A stretch of DNA of 62,341 nucleotides from Mangrovicoccus sp. (GTDB taxonomy: Bacteria; Pseudomonadota; Alphaproteobacteria; Rhodobacterales; Rhodobacteraceae): assembly GCA_025800345.1 (NCBI GenBank), contig JAOXSB010000020.1, positions 1 to 62,341 on the forward strand. Reading direction: 5' to 3'. The position numbers were made by a program, and so were the translations under genes. Below, piece after piece: positions 9,294 through 19,536 of this stretch (positions within the stretch are counted from its first letter, which is position 1; each line of letters starts with the position of its first letter). Under the pieces are notes generated by a model. The model worked only from the letters and a program-made list of their open reading frames with translations. It did no database searches and was not told the origin of the DNA.

Positions 9294-9672
9294 GCGCATC
9301 ATTTTGGTCGAAGCCAGCCAAGGGCTCGCCCATGCGATCAGCGCCGCCGTTGAAGGCGCGGGATATCATTGCGACACCGTCGCTTGCGCTACGGAATTGA
9401 CAGCCAGCGTGGCTGAAAATTGCCCCGATATGATCTTGATCGATGATCAAGACAGCGGCAGCAGCGCCCAGGCTTTGTGCCAAAGCATTCGCCGCGATCA
9501 TGATGCGGGCGAGATCAAGATCATGTTGCTCAACGGCTCTGGCCGCAGCATCGAGCATCGCCGCAGCAAAGCGCTTGGGGCCGATAGCGTGCTGGCCAAA
9601 CCTTTTGGCCTGAGCGAATTGCGCGCGGAAATGCGCCGCTTGCTCAGCGATGCACCTGTGAGCGCTGTGTAA
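9274..9672 (+). CDS. Degenerate response-regulator receiver domain protein
   Basis: The 132-residue product is a stand-alone CheY-like receiver. Strand 1 reads IILVEAS, so only one acidic residue (E13) of the usual Asp pair remains and the second is Ala. The phospho-acceptor region MILIDDQ keeps D57/D58, the Thr/Ser switch position is Asn (LLNGS), and the conserved Lys is present (LAKPF, K109). Magnesium-dependent phosphorylation may therefore be weak or absent. The start ATG 9274 has GGGAGAGAGA before it and overlaps the upstream gene. The next gene, a kinase-like protein, follows after a single base, suggesting the pair works together. Confidence 0.8.
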   Translation: MQENAAKRIILVEASQGLAHAISAAVEGAGYHCDTVACATELTASVAENCPDMILIDDQDSGSSAQALCQSIRRDHDAGEIKIMLLNGSGRSIEHRRSKALGADSVLAKPFGLSELRAEMRRLLSDAPVSAV

Positions 9673-9673
9673 C

Positions 9674-11779
9674 ATGGGCGTCGAAAAGCTGTCGCTCCGC
9701 CTGCGGATCTTTTTGTTTTTTTGCCTCATCGCCTTGGGCGTTGTGGCGATAATCGGGGGAAGCTTGTGGTTCGCCACGAGCCGCGCCCCCGCAGAAGATC
9801 CCGCCAGCGGCTATCTTATGGCAGGCATTATCGCAGGCTTTCTTAGCTTGGGATTGGTGCTGTTTATCTGGCGGCTTTTCGATGAAAACGTGGCTTTGGC
9901 CATCGAAAAGCTGGCCTCGGAAATGCGCGCGCGCACCCATGCGGGGATTGAAGCAGATATTGATGCGGCCCCGGCGCGCTATTTGGGCGATCTGGCGCCC
10001 GCAGCCTCGGCCATGACCGGCGCACTGAGCCAAAGCAAAACCGAGGTGGAAAGCACCATCACCTCGCGCACCGAACAGCTCAAAGCGGAATCCGAGCGCA
10101 TCAGCGCTTTGCTCTCAGATGTGCAAGCGGGGCTTTTGCTCTGCTCGCCCGATCATGATTTGGTGTTCTACAATGCCCAAGCGGTGGCGCTTTTTGCGGA
10201 TACGGGCCGCCCACGCCTGCAACGCTCGGTCTTTGATCTGATGCGCTCGGGCCCGGTGCGGCAAACCTATGCGCGGCTTGTGGCCTCCCAAGGGCGCGAG
10301 ATCGACAGCGAATTGCTGATCTCGACCCGCGGCGGCGGCCGCTCGCTCGGGGCGCATATGCGTTTGGTCAGCGGCGCTTTGGGCCTGGGCGATCAGCCGG
10401 GCTATGTGCTGACTTTGCGCGATCTGACCGCTGATCTTGATGCCCATATCGAACGCGACCGGGCCATGGCCAATGCGATCAGCCGGGTGCGCGGCCCTGC
10501 CTCGACCCTGCGCCCATTGCTGGATCTGCGGGCGGAAAGCCAAGACACTGCCGCGCTGGATGCGCAGATCGCCGCCCATACCGATGAGCTGGTGCAAGCG
10601 ATCCAAGAGATCTCCAAAGGCTATGACGCCACTTTGACCACCTGGTGGCCCATGCAAGATGTGCGCGCGGCTGATCTGGTGGATGGGATGCGCGCTTATA
10701 TGGCCGGCGATGGTCCGACGGTGGAATCCCTGCCCCCGGATATGATCTTGCGCTGCGATGGCTATGCCATGACCAATTTGCTGGCCCTATTGGCCCGCGA
10801 AGTGGCCCATCAAGGCCTGGCGGAAACTGTCTCTGTGCTGATCCAAACCGATGGGGCGGGCGCGGTGATCACCTTGGAATGGCAAGGCGCGCCCATGCCC
10901 TATGAGGCGCTCACCGCCATGCTCGAACGCCCGGTGGAAGACGCGGCCAATGCCCAAACCGGGCGCGAATTGCTGGACCGCCACGGCACCGATATTTGGC
11001 CCGAGCAAGACAGCGCCGGCCGGGCTTGGATGACCTTGCCCCTGCATGAGGCGCGCATGGCCGCCCCCGATCCTGATCTCAAAGGCCATCTTGCCGCCCG
11101 GCCCACGGTCTATAATTTCGATCTGCTCACGGGCACGGATCACGCGGCGGTGGATGACACGCCTTTGCGCGATCTGACCTATGTGGTGTTTGACACCGAA
11201 ACCACGGGGCTAGAGCCGCAAAATGGCGATGAGATCGTGCAAATCGCCGCTCTGCGCGTGGTCAAAGGCAAGCTGGTCGAGGGTGAGGCCATCGACATGT
11301 ATGTGGATCCCGAGCGCTCGATCCCCGCGGCCTCCACCAAAGTGCACGGGGTCAGCGAAGAGATGGTCAAAGGCGCGCCCACGATCCGCGAGGCCGGGGC
11401 TTATTTCCACCGCTTTTGCAACAAGGCGGTCTTGGTGGCCCATAACGCGCCTTTTGACATGGCGTTTTTCCACCGCCACGCCCCGGCCATTGGGGTCAGC
11501 TTTGATCATCCGGTGCTGGATACAGTGCTGCTTTCGGCGATCCTGTTCGGACAATCCAGCGAGCATACATTGGACGCGCTGGCCGAACGCTTTGGCGTGG
11601 TCATCCCCGAAGAGGTGCGCCACACCGCTTATGGGGACACGGTGGCCACCGCCGATGTGTTCTTGAAAATGCTGCCCATGCTCGAGGCCAAAGGCATGCG
11701 CACCTATGGGGATGTGCTGGCGGAGATGGAGAAAAACAGCCGCCTGATGTCCGAGATGAAAGCGCGGGTGGGGGCGTAA
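9674..11779 (+). CDS. Membrane sensor-kinase-like protein fused to a DnaQ-type 3'-5' exonuclease
   Basis: The 701-residue protein has two N-terminal membrane helices (about 10-33 and 43-66) and a linker/HAMP-like segment. A PAS-like domain (about 140-255) and a kinase-like region (about 265-450) come next. The usual phospho-accepting His motif is missing where MANAISRVRGPASTLRP stands, and the ATPase glycine boxes are not clear. The C-terminal 200 residues are a DEDDh exonuclease of the DNA polymerase III epsilon family. Exo I is FDTETTG (D507, E509), Exo II is HNAPFDMAF, and Exo III is HTAYGDTVATAD. The exonuclease looks active; the kinase looks dead. Homologous exonucleases accompany VC_2705 symporters elsewhere, so this is not replicative DnaQ. 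Its role in acetate metabolism is unknown. Confidence 0.88.
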   Translation: MGVEKLSLRLRIFLFFCLIALGVVAIIGGSLWFATSRAPAEDPASGYLMAGIIAGFLSLGLVLFIWRLFDENVALAIEKLASEMRARTHAGIEADIDAAPARYLGDLAPAASAMTGALSQSKTEVESTITSRTEQLKAESERISALLSDVQAGLLLCSPDHDLVFYNAQAVALFADTGRPRLQRSVFDLMRSGPVRQTYARLVASQGREIDSELLISTRGGGRSLGAHMRLVSGALGLGDQPGYVLTLRDLTADLDAHIERDRAMANAISRVRGPASTLRPLLDLRAESQDTAALDAQIAAHTDELVQAIQEISKGYDATLTTWWPMQDVRAADLVDGMRAYMAGDGPTVESLPPDMILRCDGYAMTNLLALLAREVAHQGLAETVSVLIQTDGAGAVITLEWQGAPMPYEALTAMLERPVEDAANAQTGRELLDRHGTDIWPEQDSAGRAWMTLPLHEARMAAPDPDLKGHLAARPTVYNFDLLTGTDHAAVDDTPLRDLTYVVFDTETTGLEPQNGDEIVQIAALRVVKGKLVEGEAIDMYVDPERSIPAASTKVHGVSEEMVKGAPTIREAGAYFHRFCNKAVLVAHNAPFDMAFFHRHAPAIGVSFDHPVLDTVLLSAILFGQSSEHTLDALAERFGVVIPEEVRHTAYGDTVATADVFLKMLPMLEAKGMRTYGDVLAEMEKNSRLMSEMKARVGA

Positions 11780-11790
11780 ACCGCCCCGCC

Positions 11791-14700
11791 CTAGGGCGCG
11801 GGCTGCGCGCCTTCGCTTGCGGCGGTTTTCGGCTCGGACAGGCACAGCCGCAGCAATGGCGGCACCGTGAGCAAGGTCAAAAAGGCCGACATGCTCAGCC
11901 CGCCCACAACCACAGCACCCAGCCCGCGATAGAGCTCGGACCCGGCACCGGGAAACAGCACCAAAGGCAGCATCCCGAAAACCGAGGTCAGGGTCGACAT
12001 GAAAATCGGGCGGATGCGGTTGCGGGTGGCTTCCTCGATGGCGGGCACCGGGGCCATGCCGTCTGTCCGCAGATGATAGAGCGCCTGATGCACAATCAAG
12101 ATCGCATTATTCACGACGATCCCCACCAAAATCACAAAGCCCAGCAAAGTCAGCATATCCAACGGTTGGCTTTGATAAAGATTGAGCAGCGCCAGCCCGC
12201 CAACCCCGCCAGCGGCCGCCACAGGCACCGAGATCATCACCACCAAAGGCAGCACAAAGCTTTCGAACAGGATCGCCATCACCAAGAACACAATCACCAT
12301 GGCCACCGCCAGGTTGATCTGGATCGCCTCCCAGGTTTGCGACAGCTCATCGGCGGTGCCCGATACGCTCAAGCGCACCCCTGGTGGCAGTCCTTGATCG
12401 CGCAAAGGCGCGATCACCTGCGCCTCGAGCATCTCCACCGCCGCCTCTAACGGCAGATCCGGCGCGGGACGAATTTCCAAGGTGACCGTGCGCAGGCGGT
12501 CGCGATGGCGGATCTCTGTGGGGCCTGCGGTGACCTGCACCGTGGAGAGCGCCGAAAGCGGCAAGATCTGCCCCGAGGGCGTCACCAAGGGAAAGCTGCC
12601 CACATCTTGGGTGCGCAGCCCCTCGGGCCGGTCCCCTTTCAAAGTCAGATCCATACGGTCGGCTCCAACGGTGATCTCGGCCACCCGCAGCCCGTCATTA
12701 TAAGCATCCACGCTTTGGGCCAGGGCCGCAGTATCCACCCCCGCATCGGCCATGCGCAGCCGGTCTGGGATCAGCCGCAATTCCGGCGCGCCCAGCTCTA
12801 GCCCCGGGATCGGGCGAAACTGATGCCCCTGATCGCGGGGCAAAAGCCCCGCCACCATGCCAGCAGCCTGGCCCGCCACGCCCAAAATCGCCTCGAGCTC
12901 TTGGCCAGAGACATTCAGCTCAATGGTGCGGCCGCCGCCCACCCCGCGCCCAAATAGCGAGGGCTGGGTCATGAAGCCAAAGGTGCCCGGCTCGGCGAAG
13001 ATCGGGCCAGACAAGATCGGGATCGCCTCGGCCACGCGGGTGGGATCCACCGCAGAGCCCCCCACAAAGCTTGATCCCGGCAGCGCCACAAAGAAAAACC
13101 CATCCAACGCCGGGCGGCCATCGGGCAGTTCGCTGGCCGGGTTAGCCTCCCACATGGGCCGGGCCACATCTTCGATCCGTTTGGCGATGCTCTCTGTGGT
13201 CTCCAGATTATAGCCCGGCGGCGGAATGATAATGCCGAACACCAAATTACGATTGCCTTCGGGCAGATATTCCAGCTTGGGCAGAAAAGCCCATGCGGCC
13301 AGGGCAGCAATCCCGGCAATGACACTGACCATGATCAGCCCGAGCCCCCGCGCCCGCACGGTCAGCCGCGTATAGGCCATAACCATACGGGTGAACGCGC
13401 CTGCCAGCGGATCAATCAGCGGCAAGCGGATCATTTTCTGATGCTCACCCGCCGCCCCCAAAAGCCGCGCCGACAAAGCCGGGATCACTGTCACCGCCAC
13501 CAAAAGCGAGAGCACCACAGAGACCGAGATTGCCACCGCGATATCGCGAAAAAGCTGCCCAGCCTCTAGCTCCATCACCAAGATCGGGATGAAGACCATC
13601 ACCGTGGTCAGGGCCGATACCAAAATCGCCCCCCAAACCTGGCGCGCGCCGTGATAAGCGGCCTCGCTGCGGCGCATCCCTTGCTCGCGCAGGCGGTAGA
13701 TATTTTCCAGCACCACAATGGCCGCGTCCACGATCATACCCACCGCGAATGCGATCCCGGCCAGCGAGATCACATTCAGCGTGCGCCCGGTGGCGGCCAT
13801 GGCCACAAAAGTGGCCACGATAGAGACCGGAATGGCCAAGGACACCACCAAAGTGGCCGAGGGCGAGCGCAAGAACAGCAGCAAAATCACCACTGCCAAC
13901 AGCCCGCCGATCCAGATATTTTGCACCACCAGATCAATCGCCCCGGTGATATAGACCGTCTCGTCATAGGCCTGTTCCATGATCAAGCCTTGGGCCGCCA
14001 CCGGACCATCGCGCAGCTCGGCCAGCACCCGCTGCACCTCTTCCATGGTGGCGATGACATTGGCTCCGTTTTCCCGGACGATGTTAAAGGCCAGCCCCGG
14101 CGCACCGCGAAAGCGCAGTGCCGAATTGGCGTCTTTATAGCCAAATTGTACCTGCGCCACATCGCCCAGGCGCAACCGCCCCCGGCTGCCCAGGCTTTGC
14201 GCCTCATCGCTTTGGCTGCGCAGCACCACGTCTTGCACCGCTGGGATCGTGTTCAGACTGCCCTCGGCACGCACCACATAGCGCCGCTTGCCTTCTTCCA
14301 CATCGCCTGCGGAAACAGCGATATTCTCGGCCCGCAGCTTGGCCACGATCTCGCCAATGGTCAGCCCATAGCGTGACAGATCTTGGGGCCGGATAATGAT
14401 CTGAAGCTCGCGGGTGACCCCGCCAAACACATTCACCGCAGAGACCCCAGAGACGCGCTCGATCCGGTCTTTGATCACATCTTCGACGAAATCGCCGTAA
14501 TGGGGCATGGGGGTGGTATTGCCCGGCGCGGCGGTCAACAGCACCCAAGCAATGGGGCTGTCATCGGATCCCGATGTGTCCAAAACCGGCTCGCTGGCTT
14601 CATCAGGATAGCCGCTGACCCGATCCAATCGGTTCGACACCAATAGCAGCGTTTCGGTCATATTGGTGCCGACCGCAAATTCCAGCGTGATCTCTGCCTG

Positions 14701-14961
14701 ATTGGATTGCGCCGCAGAGGTCATGATATCGAGCCCTTCAAGCCCGCGCAGAACCTCTTCTTGGGGATTGACGATCTCGCGCTCGATCTCGGCAGGGGCG
14801 GCCCCGGGCCAGGTGGTTTTCACCACCACCACTGGTTTGCGCACATCCGGAGCCAATTGGATCGGAATGCGGTTCAGCGCCAAAGCGCCAAATAGGATCG
14901 CCATGATCACCGCTGCCAGCACCGCAATGGGGCGCTCAATCGCGATACGGATCGGGTCCAT
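11791..14961 (-). CDS. RND efflux pump inner-membrane transporter (AcrB/HAE1 type)
   Basis: The 1056-residue protein has the size and repeat structure of hydrophobe/amphiphile RND pumps. One helix lies at the N-terminus (IERPIAVLAAVIMAILFGA), followed by a large periplasmic domain, six helices from about 340, a second periplasmic domain and six final helices. The proton-relay region is visible as GMIVDAAIVVLENIY in helix 4. It exports hydrophobic drugs, detergents or metabolites driven by protons, together with the adaptor encoded just upstream and an outer-membrane channel not present here. The gap to the adaptor gene is 15 bases, so the two are one operon. Substrate cannot be predicted. Confidence 0.94.
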   Translation of the reverse strand: MDPIRIAIERPIAVLAAVIMAILFGALALNRIPIQLAPDVRKPVVVVKTTWPGAAPAEIEREIVNPQEEVLRGLEGLDIMTSAAQSNQAEITLEFAVGTNMTETLLLVSNRLDRVSGYPDEASEPVLDTSGSDDSPIAWVLLTAAPGNTTPMPHYGDFVEDVIKDRIERVSGVSAVNVFGGVTRELQIIIRPQDLSRYGLTIGEIVAKLRAENIAVSAGDVEEGKRRYVVRAEGSLNTIPAVQDVVLRSQSDEAQSLGSRGRLRLGDVAQVQFGYKDANSALRFRGAPGLAFNIVRENGANVIATMEEVQRVLAELRDGPVAAQGLIMEQAYDETVYITGAIDLVVQNIWIGGLLAVVILLLFLRSPSATLVVSLAIPVSIVATFVAMAATGRTLNVISLAGIAFAVGMIVDAAIVVLENIYRLREQGMRRSEAAYHGARQVWGAILVSALTTVMVFIPILVMELEAGQLFRDIAVAISVSVVLSLLVAVTVIPALSARLLGAAGEHQKMIRLPLIDPLAGAFTRMVMAYTRLTVRARGLGLIMVSVIAGIAALAAWAFLPKLEYLPEGNRNLVFGIIIPPPGYNLETTESIAKRIEDVARPMWEANPASELPDGRPALDGFFFVALPGSSFVGGSAVDPTRVAEAIPILSGPIFAEPGTFGFMTQPSLFGRGVGGGRTIELNVSGQELEAILGVAGQAAGMVAGLLPRDQGHQFRPIPGLELGAPELRLIPDRLRMADAGVDTAALAQSVDAYNDGLRVAEITVGADRMDLTLKGDRPEGLRTQDVGSFPLVTPSGQILPLSALSTVQVTAGPTEIRHRDRLRTVTLEIRPAPDLPLEAAVEMLEAQVIAPLRDQGLPPGVRLSVSGTADELSQTWEAIQINLAVAMVIVFLVMAILFESFVLPLVVMISVPVAAAGGVGGLALLNLYQSQPLDMLTLLGFVILVGIVVNNAILIVHQALYHLRTDGMAPVPAIEEATRNRIRPIFMSTLTSVFGMLPLVLFPGAGSELYRGLGAVVVGGLSMSAFLTLLTVPPLLRLCLSEPKTAASEGAQPAP

Positions 14962-14976
14962 AGAAGGCTCCTTGGG

Positions 14977-16104
14977 TTACTGACTGACCGAGGCCGAGGC
15001 CCCGCCGGGGGCCTCGCGCACCGGGCGCGGCGCGATCTCTTGCATGGGGCGCAGCCGTTCATTGCCGCGGATCACCACCTCATCGCCTGGGGCGAGCCCA
15101 TCGAGCACTTCGAACCCGGCGCCGAAACTGGCCCCGATCTGCACCGCTTGCGGCACCGCTTTGCCATCGCGATGCACATAGACCGTCCAGGCCCCGCGCG
15201 ATTGGGTCACCGCGTCTTTGGGCACCAACAGCACCGCCCGCGCTTTGGTCACGGGCACATTCACCGTCAAGGATTGGCCCACCGCCACTGGCGCGCCGCT
15301 CTGGCGCAAATCCGCGTCGAACCGCACCGGGCGGGTGCGCGTGGCCGAGGCTTCCACCGGCAAAATCGCCCGCACATTCAACGCGATCTTGGCCCCGCTA
15401 TCGCTCAATCCTGTCACCGGCTGGCCAGGGCTCAGATTGGCCACATATTGCGCAGGCACAGCGGCCTCCACCTCGATCTGGTCAAGATCAAGCAATAGCG
15501 CGACCTGAGCCCCAAGCTGAATGAACTCTCCCGGATCCACGCCCAGCTCCAACACCACGCCGCCAAAGGGGGCGCGAATGGTGGCGCGGTCATAATCATA
15601 ATGGGCCCGGGCCAATGCCGCCTGGGCGCTGAGCAATTGCGCCTGCGCCCGGGCCAGCTCCCCTTGGGCGCGGGTCAGCGCGCCTTCGCGATCATCGAAT
15701 TGGCCTTGGCTAAAGGCATTGGTGTTTTTCAACCCATCCACCCGGGCAAAGCCGCGCTCGGCCAGAAGCAGTCCGGCCTGGGCGATATCCACCCCGGCTT
15801 GGGCCTCTTTCTCGGCGGCCTGAGCCGCCCGCAGATCAATCGCCAGCAATTGCGTATCGAGCCGGGCCAGCACCGCCCCTTGGGCCACCACATCGCCCAC
15901 CCGCACCGGCACCTGGGTCACCGCCCCGCCCACCCGCGCGGCCACAGCGCTTTCTTGGCTGGCCACCACCTGGGCGAAAATCGGCAAGGTTTCCGCAACC
16001 TGTCGGCGTTCCACAAAATCCGTGCTCACCCCCGCAGGGGGCTGCTGCGCTTCGGCCGCCCCGAGGCCCATCACGAGGGCAATGATCAGACCAAACCGGG
16101 CCAT
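14977..16104 (-). CDS. RND efflux periplasmic adaptor (membrane fusion protein)
   Basis: The 375-residue protein starts with a signal peptide (MARFGLIIALVMGLGAAEA). It has the HlyD/AcrA layout: a biotinyl-lipoyl-like half, an alpha-hairpin coiled coil rich in Ala, Gln and Glu (about 95-170), the second lipoyl half (RATIRAPFGGVVLELGVDPGE) and beta-barrel domains. It links the RND transporter, encoded immediately downstream, to an outer-membrane channel. It is the first gene of the pump operon. The usg gene lies 149 bases upstream on the same strand, far enough for a separate promoter. No dedicated regulator is adjacent. Confidence 0.93.
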   Translation of the reverse strand: MARFGLIIALVMGLGAAEAQQPPAGVSTDFVERRQVAETLPIFAQVVASQESAVAARVGGAVTQVPVRVGDVVAQGAVLARLDTQLLAIDLRAAQAAEKEAQAGVDIAQAGLLLAERGFARVDGLKNTNAFSQGQFDDREGALTRAQGELARAQAQLLSAQAALARAHYDYDRATIRAPFGGVVLELGVDPGEFIQLGAQVALLLDLDQIEVEAAVPAQYVANLSPGQPVTGLSDSGAKIALNVRAILPVEASATRTRPVRFDADLRQSGAPVAVGQSLTVNVPVTKARAVLLVPKDAVTQSRGAWTVYVHRDGKAVPQAVQIGASFGAGFEVLDGLAPGDEVVIRGNERLRPMQEIAPRPVREAPGGASASVSQ

Positions 16105-16253
16105 GGGCGCTCTCCTACGCGAGTCGAAAACAATACCGACGCGGCAGCCCTATCGGAGATTTGACAAGAAAAACATATGCACCTGCGCACATAACCCTGT
16201 GCCCAAGCCGAGATCTGCGCCCCTGCCCTAAGGCGCGCCGAACAATGCGCATA

Positions 16254-16523
16254 TCAGTGCAAGTTGAATTCCTGCACCACATTGCGCCAAGCCCCCGGCG
16301 CGATCATTTTGCGATGGCTAAAACGCACCGAATGCAGCGGGCCTTCGATCTCTTCTTGCCAAAAGGCGATGAATTTAAACAAGCGCGGATAATCCGGGGC
16401 CAGATCATAATCTTGCCAGATAAAACTGTTCAGCACGCTTTGATAATCGGGCATGCGATAGAACAATTCCGCCGTGGTCAGGCCATATCCTTTGAGCATC
16501 AATTCCGTTTCACTATGTGCCAT
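16254..16523 (-). CDS. Usg family protein
   Basis: The 89-residue protein matches the alphaproteobacterial Usg family, named for its position upstream of trpF in Caulobacter. Typical features are the aromatic-rich stretch TTAELFYRMPDYQSVLNSFIWQ and the end region PGAWRNVV. Function is unknown; it is a small soluble protein with no catalytic motif that I can see. Here it is not beside trp genes but between the RND operon and gyrA, divergent from gyrA. Confidence 0.88.
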   Translation of the reverse strand: MAHSETELMLKGYGLTTAELFYRMPDYQSVLNSFIWQDYDLAPDYPRLFKFIAFWQEEIEGPLHSVRFSHRKMIAPGAWRNVVQEFNLH

Positions 16524-16641
16524 GAACTGCCTTTGTCCTCGTTACCTCAGACTCAGCCTGCCAGTGAAAAATTGATTTTCAACAAAAACAGCATGTTATC
16601 ACTTTGCTGCCCCGGCTGATGATGGATTTGTGACCATCGCA

Positions 16642-16671
16642 TTGCAGGCCATAGCCCGGCCATTCTATACT
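16642..16671 (+). promoter_or_regulatory. gyrA promoter
   Basis: TTGCAG (16642-16647) and TATACT (16666-16671) are separated by 18 bases, a good sigma70-type promoter. Transcription would begin near 16678, giving a leader of about 38 bases before the gyrA ATG. Confidence 0.65.
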
Positions 16672-16715
16672 GCGGGCACGGCGGATCCGCCGCCCAATCT
16701 GGTGAGGCTTATATA

Positions 16716-19460
16716 ATGAACGATACCCCGGAACCTCCTGAGAACACAGAGGAAAACGGCACCGGAACACCAGAATACAAAGGCCCCACCATCTCGATCG
16801 CCGATGAGATGCGCTCGAGCTATCTCGATTACGCCATGAGCGTGATCGTCAGCCGGGCGATTCCGGATCTCCGCGACGGGTTAAAACCTGTGCATCGTCG
16901 AATCCTTTATGCCATGCATGAGACCGGCAATAGCCACGATAAGGCCTATCGCAAAAGCGCTCGGCCGGTGGGCGATGTGATGGGGAAATACCACCCCCAT
17001 GGGGATGGGGCGATTTATGATGCGCTGGTGCGCATGGCTCAGGATTTCTCCATGTCGCTGCCACTGCTAGATGGGCAGGGCAATTTTGGCTCCATGGATG
17101 GGGATAACCCCGCTGCGATGCGTTACACCGAAGTGCGCATGGACAAGCCCGCGGCGTCGCTTCTCGCTGATATCGAGAAGGAGACCGTGGATTTTCAAGA
17201 CAATTACGACGGCAAAGACCAAGAACCCACGGTTCTGCCGGCGCGCTTTCCCAATATGCTGGTCAATGGGGCTGGCGGGATCGCGGTGGGTATGGCCACC
17301 AATATCCCGCCCCATAATTTGGGCGAAGTGGTCGATGCCACCCTGGCTCTGATCGAGAACCCGGATTTGGACAGCGCCGATCTGATGGAATATATCCCTG
17401 GGCCGGATTTCCCCACCGGGGCGATCATGCTGGGGCGCTCGGGGGCGCGCAAAGCCTATCTTGAGGGCCGCGGCAGCGTCATCATCCGCGCCAAAACCCG
17501 GATCGAGAATATCCGCAAGGACCGCTATGCCATCGTCATCGACGAGATCCCCTATCAGGTGAACAAAGCCTCGATGATCGAGAAAATCGCCGATCTGGTG
17601 CGGGAGAAAAAGATCGAAGGCATCGCCCATGTGCAGGACGAATCCGACCGGGTTGGCGTGCGCGTGGTGATTGAGCTGAAACGCGATGCCACGCCCGAAG
17701 TGGTGCTGAACCAGCTATACCGCTTCACGCCCATGCAAACCTCCTTTGGCTGCAACATGCTGGCGCTTAATGGCGGGCGGCCCGAACAGCTGACTTTGCG
17801 CAAATTCCTGACCACCTTCATTGATTTCCGTGAAGAGGTCGTGGCAAGGCGCACGGCCTATGATCTGCGCAAAGCCCGCGAGCGCAGCCATATCCTATGT
17901 GGTTTGGCCGTGGCGGTCTCTAATGTGGATGAGGTCGTGGCCACGATCCGTTCATCGGCCGATCCCGCCGAGGCCCGCGAGCGGCTCATGACCCGGCGTT
18001 GGCCTGCGTCTGATATTGCGGGCTATATCAGCCTGATCGATGATCCCACCCATAAGATCAACGAAGACGGCACCTATAACCTCTCGGAAATCCAAGCCCG
18101 CGCCATTCTGGATCTGCGTTTGCAGCGCCTCACCGCCCTTGGGGTGAAAGAGGTCACCGATGAGCTCGAAGATCTGGCGGGCAAGATCCGCGATTATCTC
18201 GACATCCTGCGCTCGCGCGAGCGGATCATGGACATCATCGGCAATGAGCTGCGCGATGTGCGCGAGCAATTCGCCGTGCCGCGGCGCACCGAGATTGTCG
18301 AATGGGCTGGCGATCTGGATGATGAAGACCTGATCGAACGCGAAGATATGGTCGTGACCGTCACATCGGGCGGCTATATCAAACGCACGCCTTTGGCCGA
18401 TTTCCGCGAACAAAAACGCGGCGGCAAGGGTCTGCAAGGCATGGCCACGAAAGAAGACGATGTGGTCACCACGCTGTTTGTGGCCAATACCCATACCCAG
18501 CTATTGGTCTTCACCACCGATGGCATGGTCTACAAGCTCAAGACCTGGCGTTTGCCGCTGGGCGGGCGCAATGCCAAGGGCAAGCCCATGGTCAATGTGC
18601 TGCCCATCGCCCAAGGGGTGTCCATCGCTGCGATCATGCCCGTGGATGTGCCCGATGAAGAATGGGCCGGGCTACAGATTGTCTTTGCCACCTCCGCCGG
18701 GGATGTGCGCCGCAATGCGCTGTCGGATTTCACCAATGTGATGCGCAATGGCAAAATTGCCATGAAACTGCCCGAAGGGGTGGAATTGGTGCGGGCGCGG
18801 ATTTGCTCGGAAGATGATGATGTGATGCTGGTCACCGCATCGGGCCGGGCGATCCGGTTCCGCAGCACCGATGTGCGCATCTTCAAAGGCCGTGATAGCA
18901 CCGGGGTGCGGGGCATTCGCCTGGGCGAAAGCGACCGGGTCGTGGCCATGTCGGTGATCCGCCATTTCGAGGCCAGCCCAGAAGAACGCGCCGCCTATCT
19001 GAAAATGCGCCGGGCGGTGGAAGGCATGACCGATGAGGCCGAAACCGAAGATGAAGATAGCGTTGCCGATGTGGCCCTGCCCCAAGAACGCTATGCGGAA
19101 ATGTCCGCTGCCGAAGATCTGCTTTTGACCATCACCTCCGGCGGGATGGGCAAGCTGACCTCTTCCCATGATTACCCGGTGCGCGGGCGCGGCGGCCAAG
19201 GGGTTGCGGCCATCGACAAAGCCATGCGGGGCGGCGTCCTAGTGTCTTCCTTCCCGGTGGAGCTCGATGATCAGATCATGCTGGTGACCTCTACCGGCCA
19301 ATCCATCCGCTGCCCGGTCCATGGCATTTCCTTCCGCTCGCGGGCAGCAGGCGGGGTCAAAGTCTTCAACACCGCGCCGGGCGAAGAGGTCGTCAGCGTT
19401 GCTTGGATCGCCGAGCAAGGGGATGAACAAGGCGATGATGAGAGCAGCGCCGAAGAATAA
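16716..19460 (+). CDS. gyrA: DNA gyrase subunit A
   Basis: The 914-residue protein has the catalytic tyrosine in [10 protein letters not shown] (Y137), the quinolone-determining segment [12 protein letters not shown], and the gyrase-specific box as KRGGKG in the C-terminal beta-pinwheel. With GyrB it introduces negative supercoils. The position equivalent to E. coli Ser83 is Gly (G98), while the Asp87 equivalent is kept (D102). Loss of that Ser removes a quinolone contact, so lower quinolone sensitivity is plausible. The C-terminal domain holds an acidic insertion (about residues 772-788, [11 protein letters not shown]) and the tail is acidic. The gene has its own promoter and a leader start at ATG 16716. 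Confidence 0.97.
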   Translation: MNDTPEPPENTEENGTGTPEYKGPTISIADEMRSSYLDYAMSVIVSRAIPDLRDGLKPVHRRILYAMHETGNSHDKAYRKSARPVGDVMGKYHPHGDGAIYDALVRMAQDFSMSLPLLDGQGNFGSMDGDNPAAMRYTEVRMDKPAASLLADIEKETVDFQDNYDGKDQEPTVLPARFPNMLVNGAGGIAVGMATNIPPHNLGEVVDATLALIENPDLDSADLMEYIPGPDFPTGAIMLGRSGARKAYLEGRGSVIIRAKTRIENIRKDRYAIVIDEIPYQVNKASMIEKIADLVREKKIEGIAHVQDESDRVGVRVVIELKRDATPEVVLNQLYRFTPMQTSFGCNMLALNGGRPEQLTLRKFLTTFIDFREEVVARRTAYDLRKARERSHILCGLAVAVSNVDEVVATIRSSADPAEARERLMTRRWPASDIAGYISLIDDPTHKINEDGTYNLSEIQARAILDLRLQRLTALGVKEVTDELEDLAGKIRDYLDILRSRERIMDIIGNELRDVREQFAVPRRTEIVEWAGDLDDEDLIEREDMVVTVTSGGYIKRTPLADFREQKRGGKGLQGMATKEDDVVTTLFVANTHTQLLVFTTDGMVYKLKTWRLPLGGRNAKGKPMVNVLPIAQGVSIAAIMPVDVPDEEWAGLQIVFATSAGDVRRNALSDFTNVMRNGKIAMKLPEGVELVRARICSEDDDVMLVTASGRAIRFRSTDVRIFKGRDSTGVRGIRLGESDRVVAMSVIRHFEASPEERAAYLKMRRAVEGMTDEAETEDEDSVADVALPQERYAEMSAAEDLLLTITSGGMGKLTSSHDYPVRGRGGQGVAAIDKAMRGGVLVSSFPVELDDQIMLVTSTGQSIRCPVHGISFRSRAAGGVKVFNTAPGEEVVSVAWIAEQGDEQGDDESSAEE

Positions 19461-19536
19461 TCCCAAGGCGCGGCTTGCACGGCAGGCCGCGCTTCTTACG
19501 TGACAACGCAAATGGCAATGCAGGAGAGCAGTAGGA

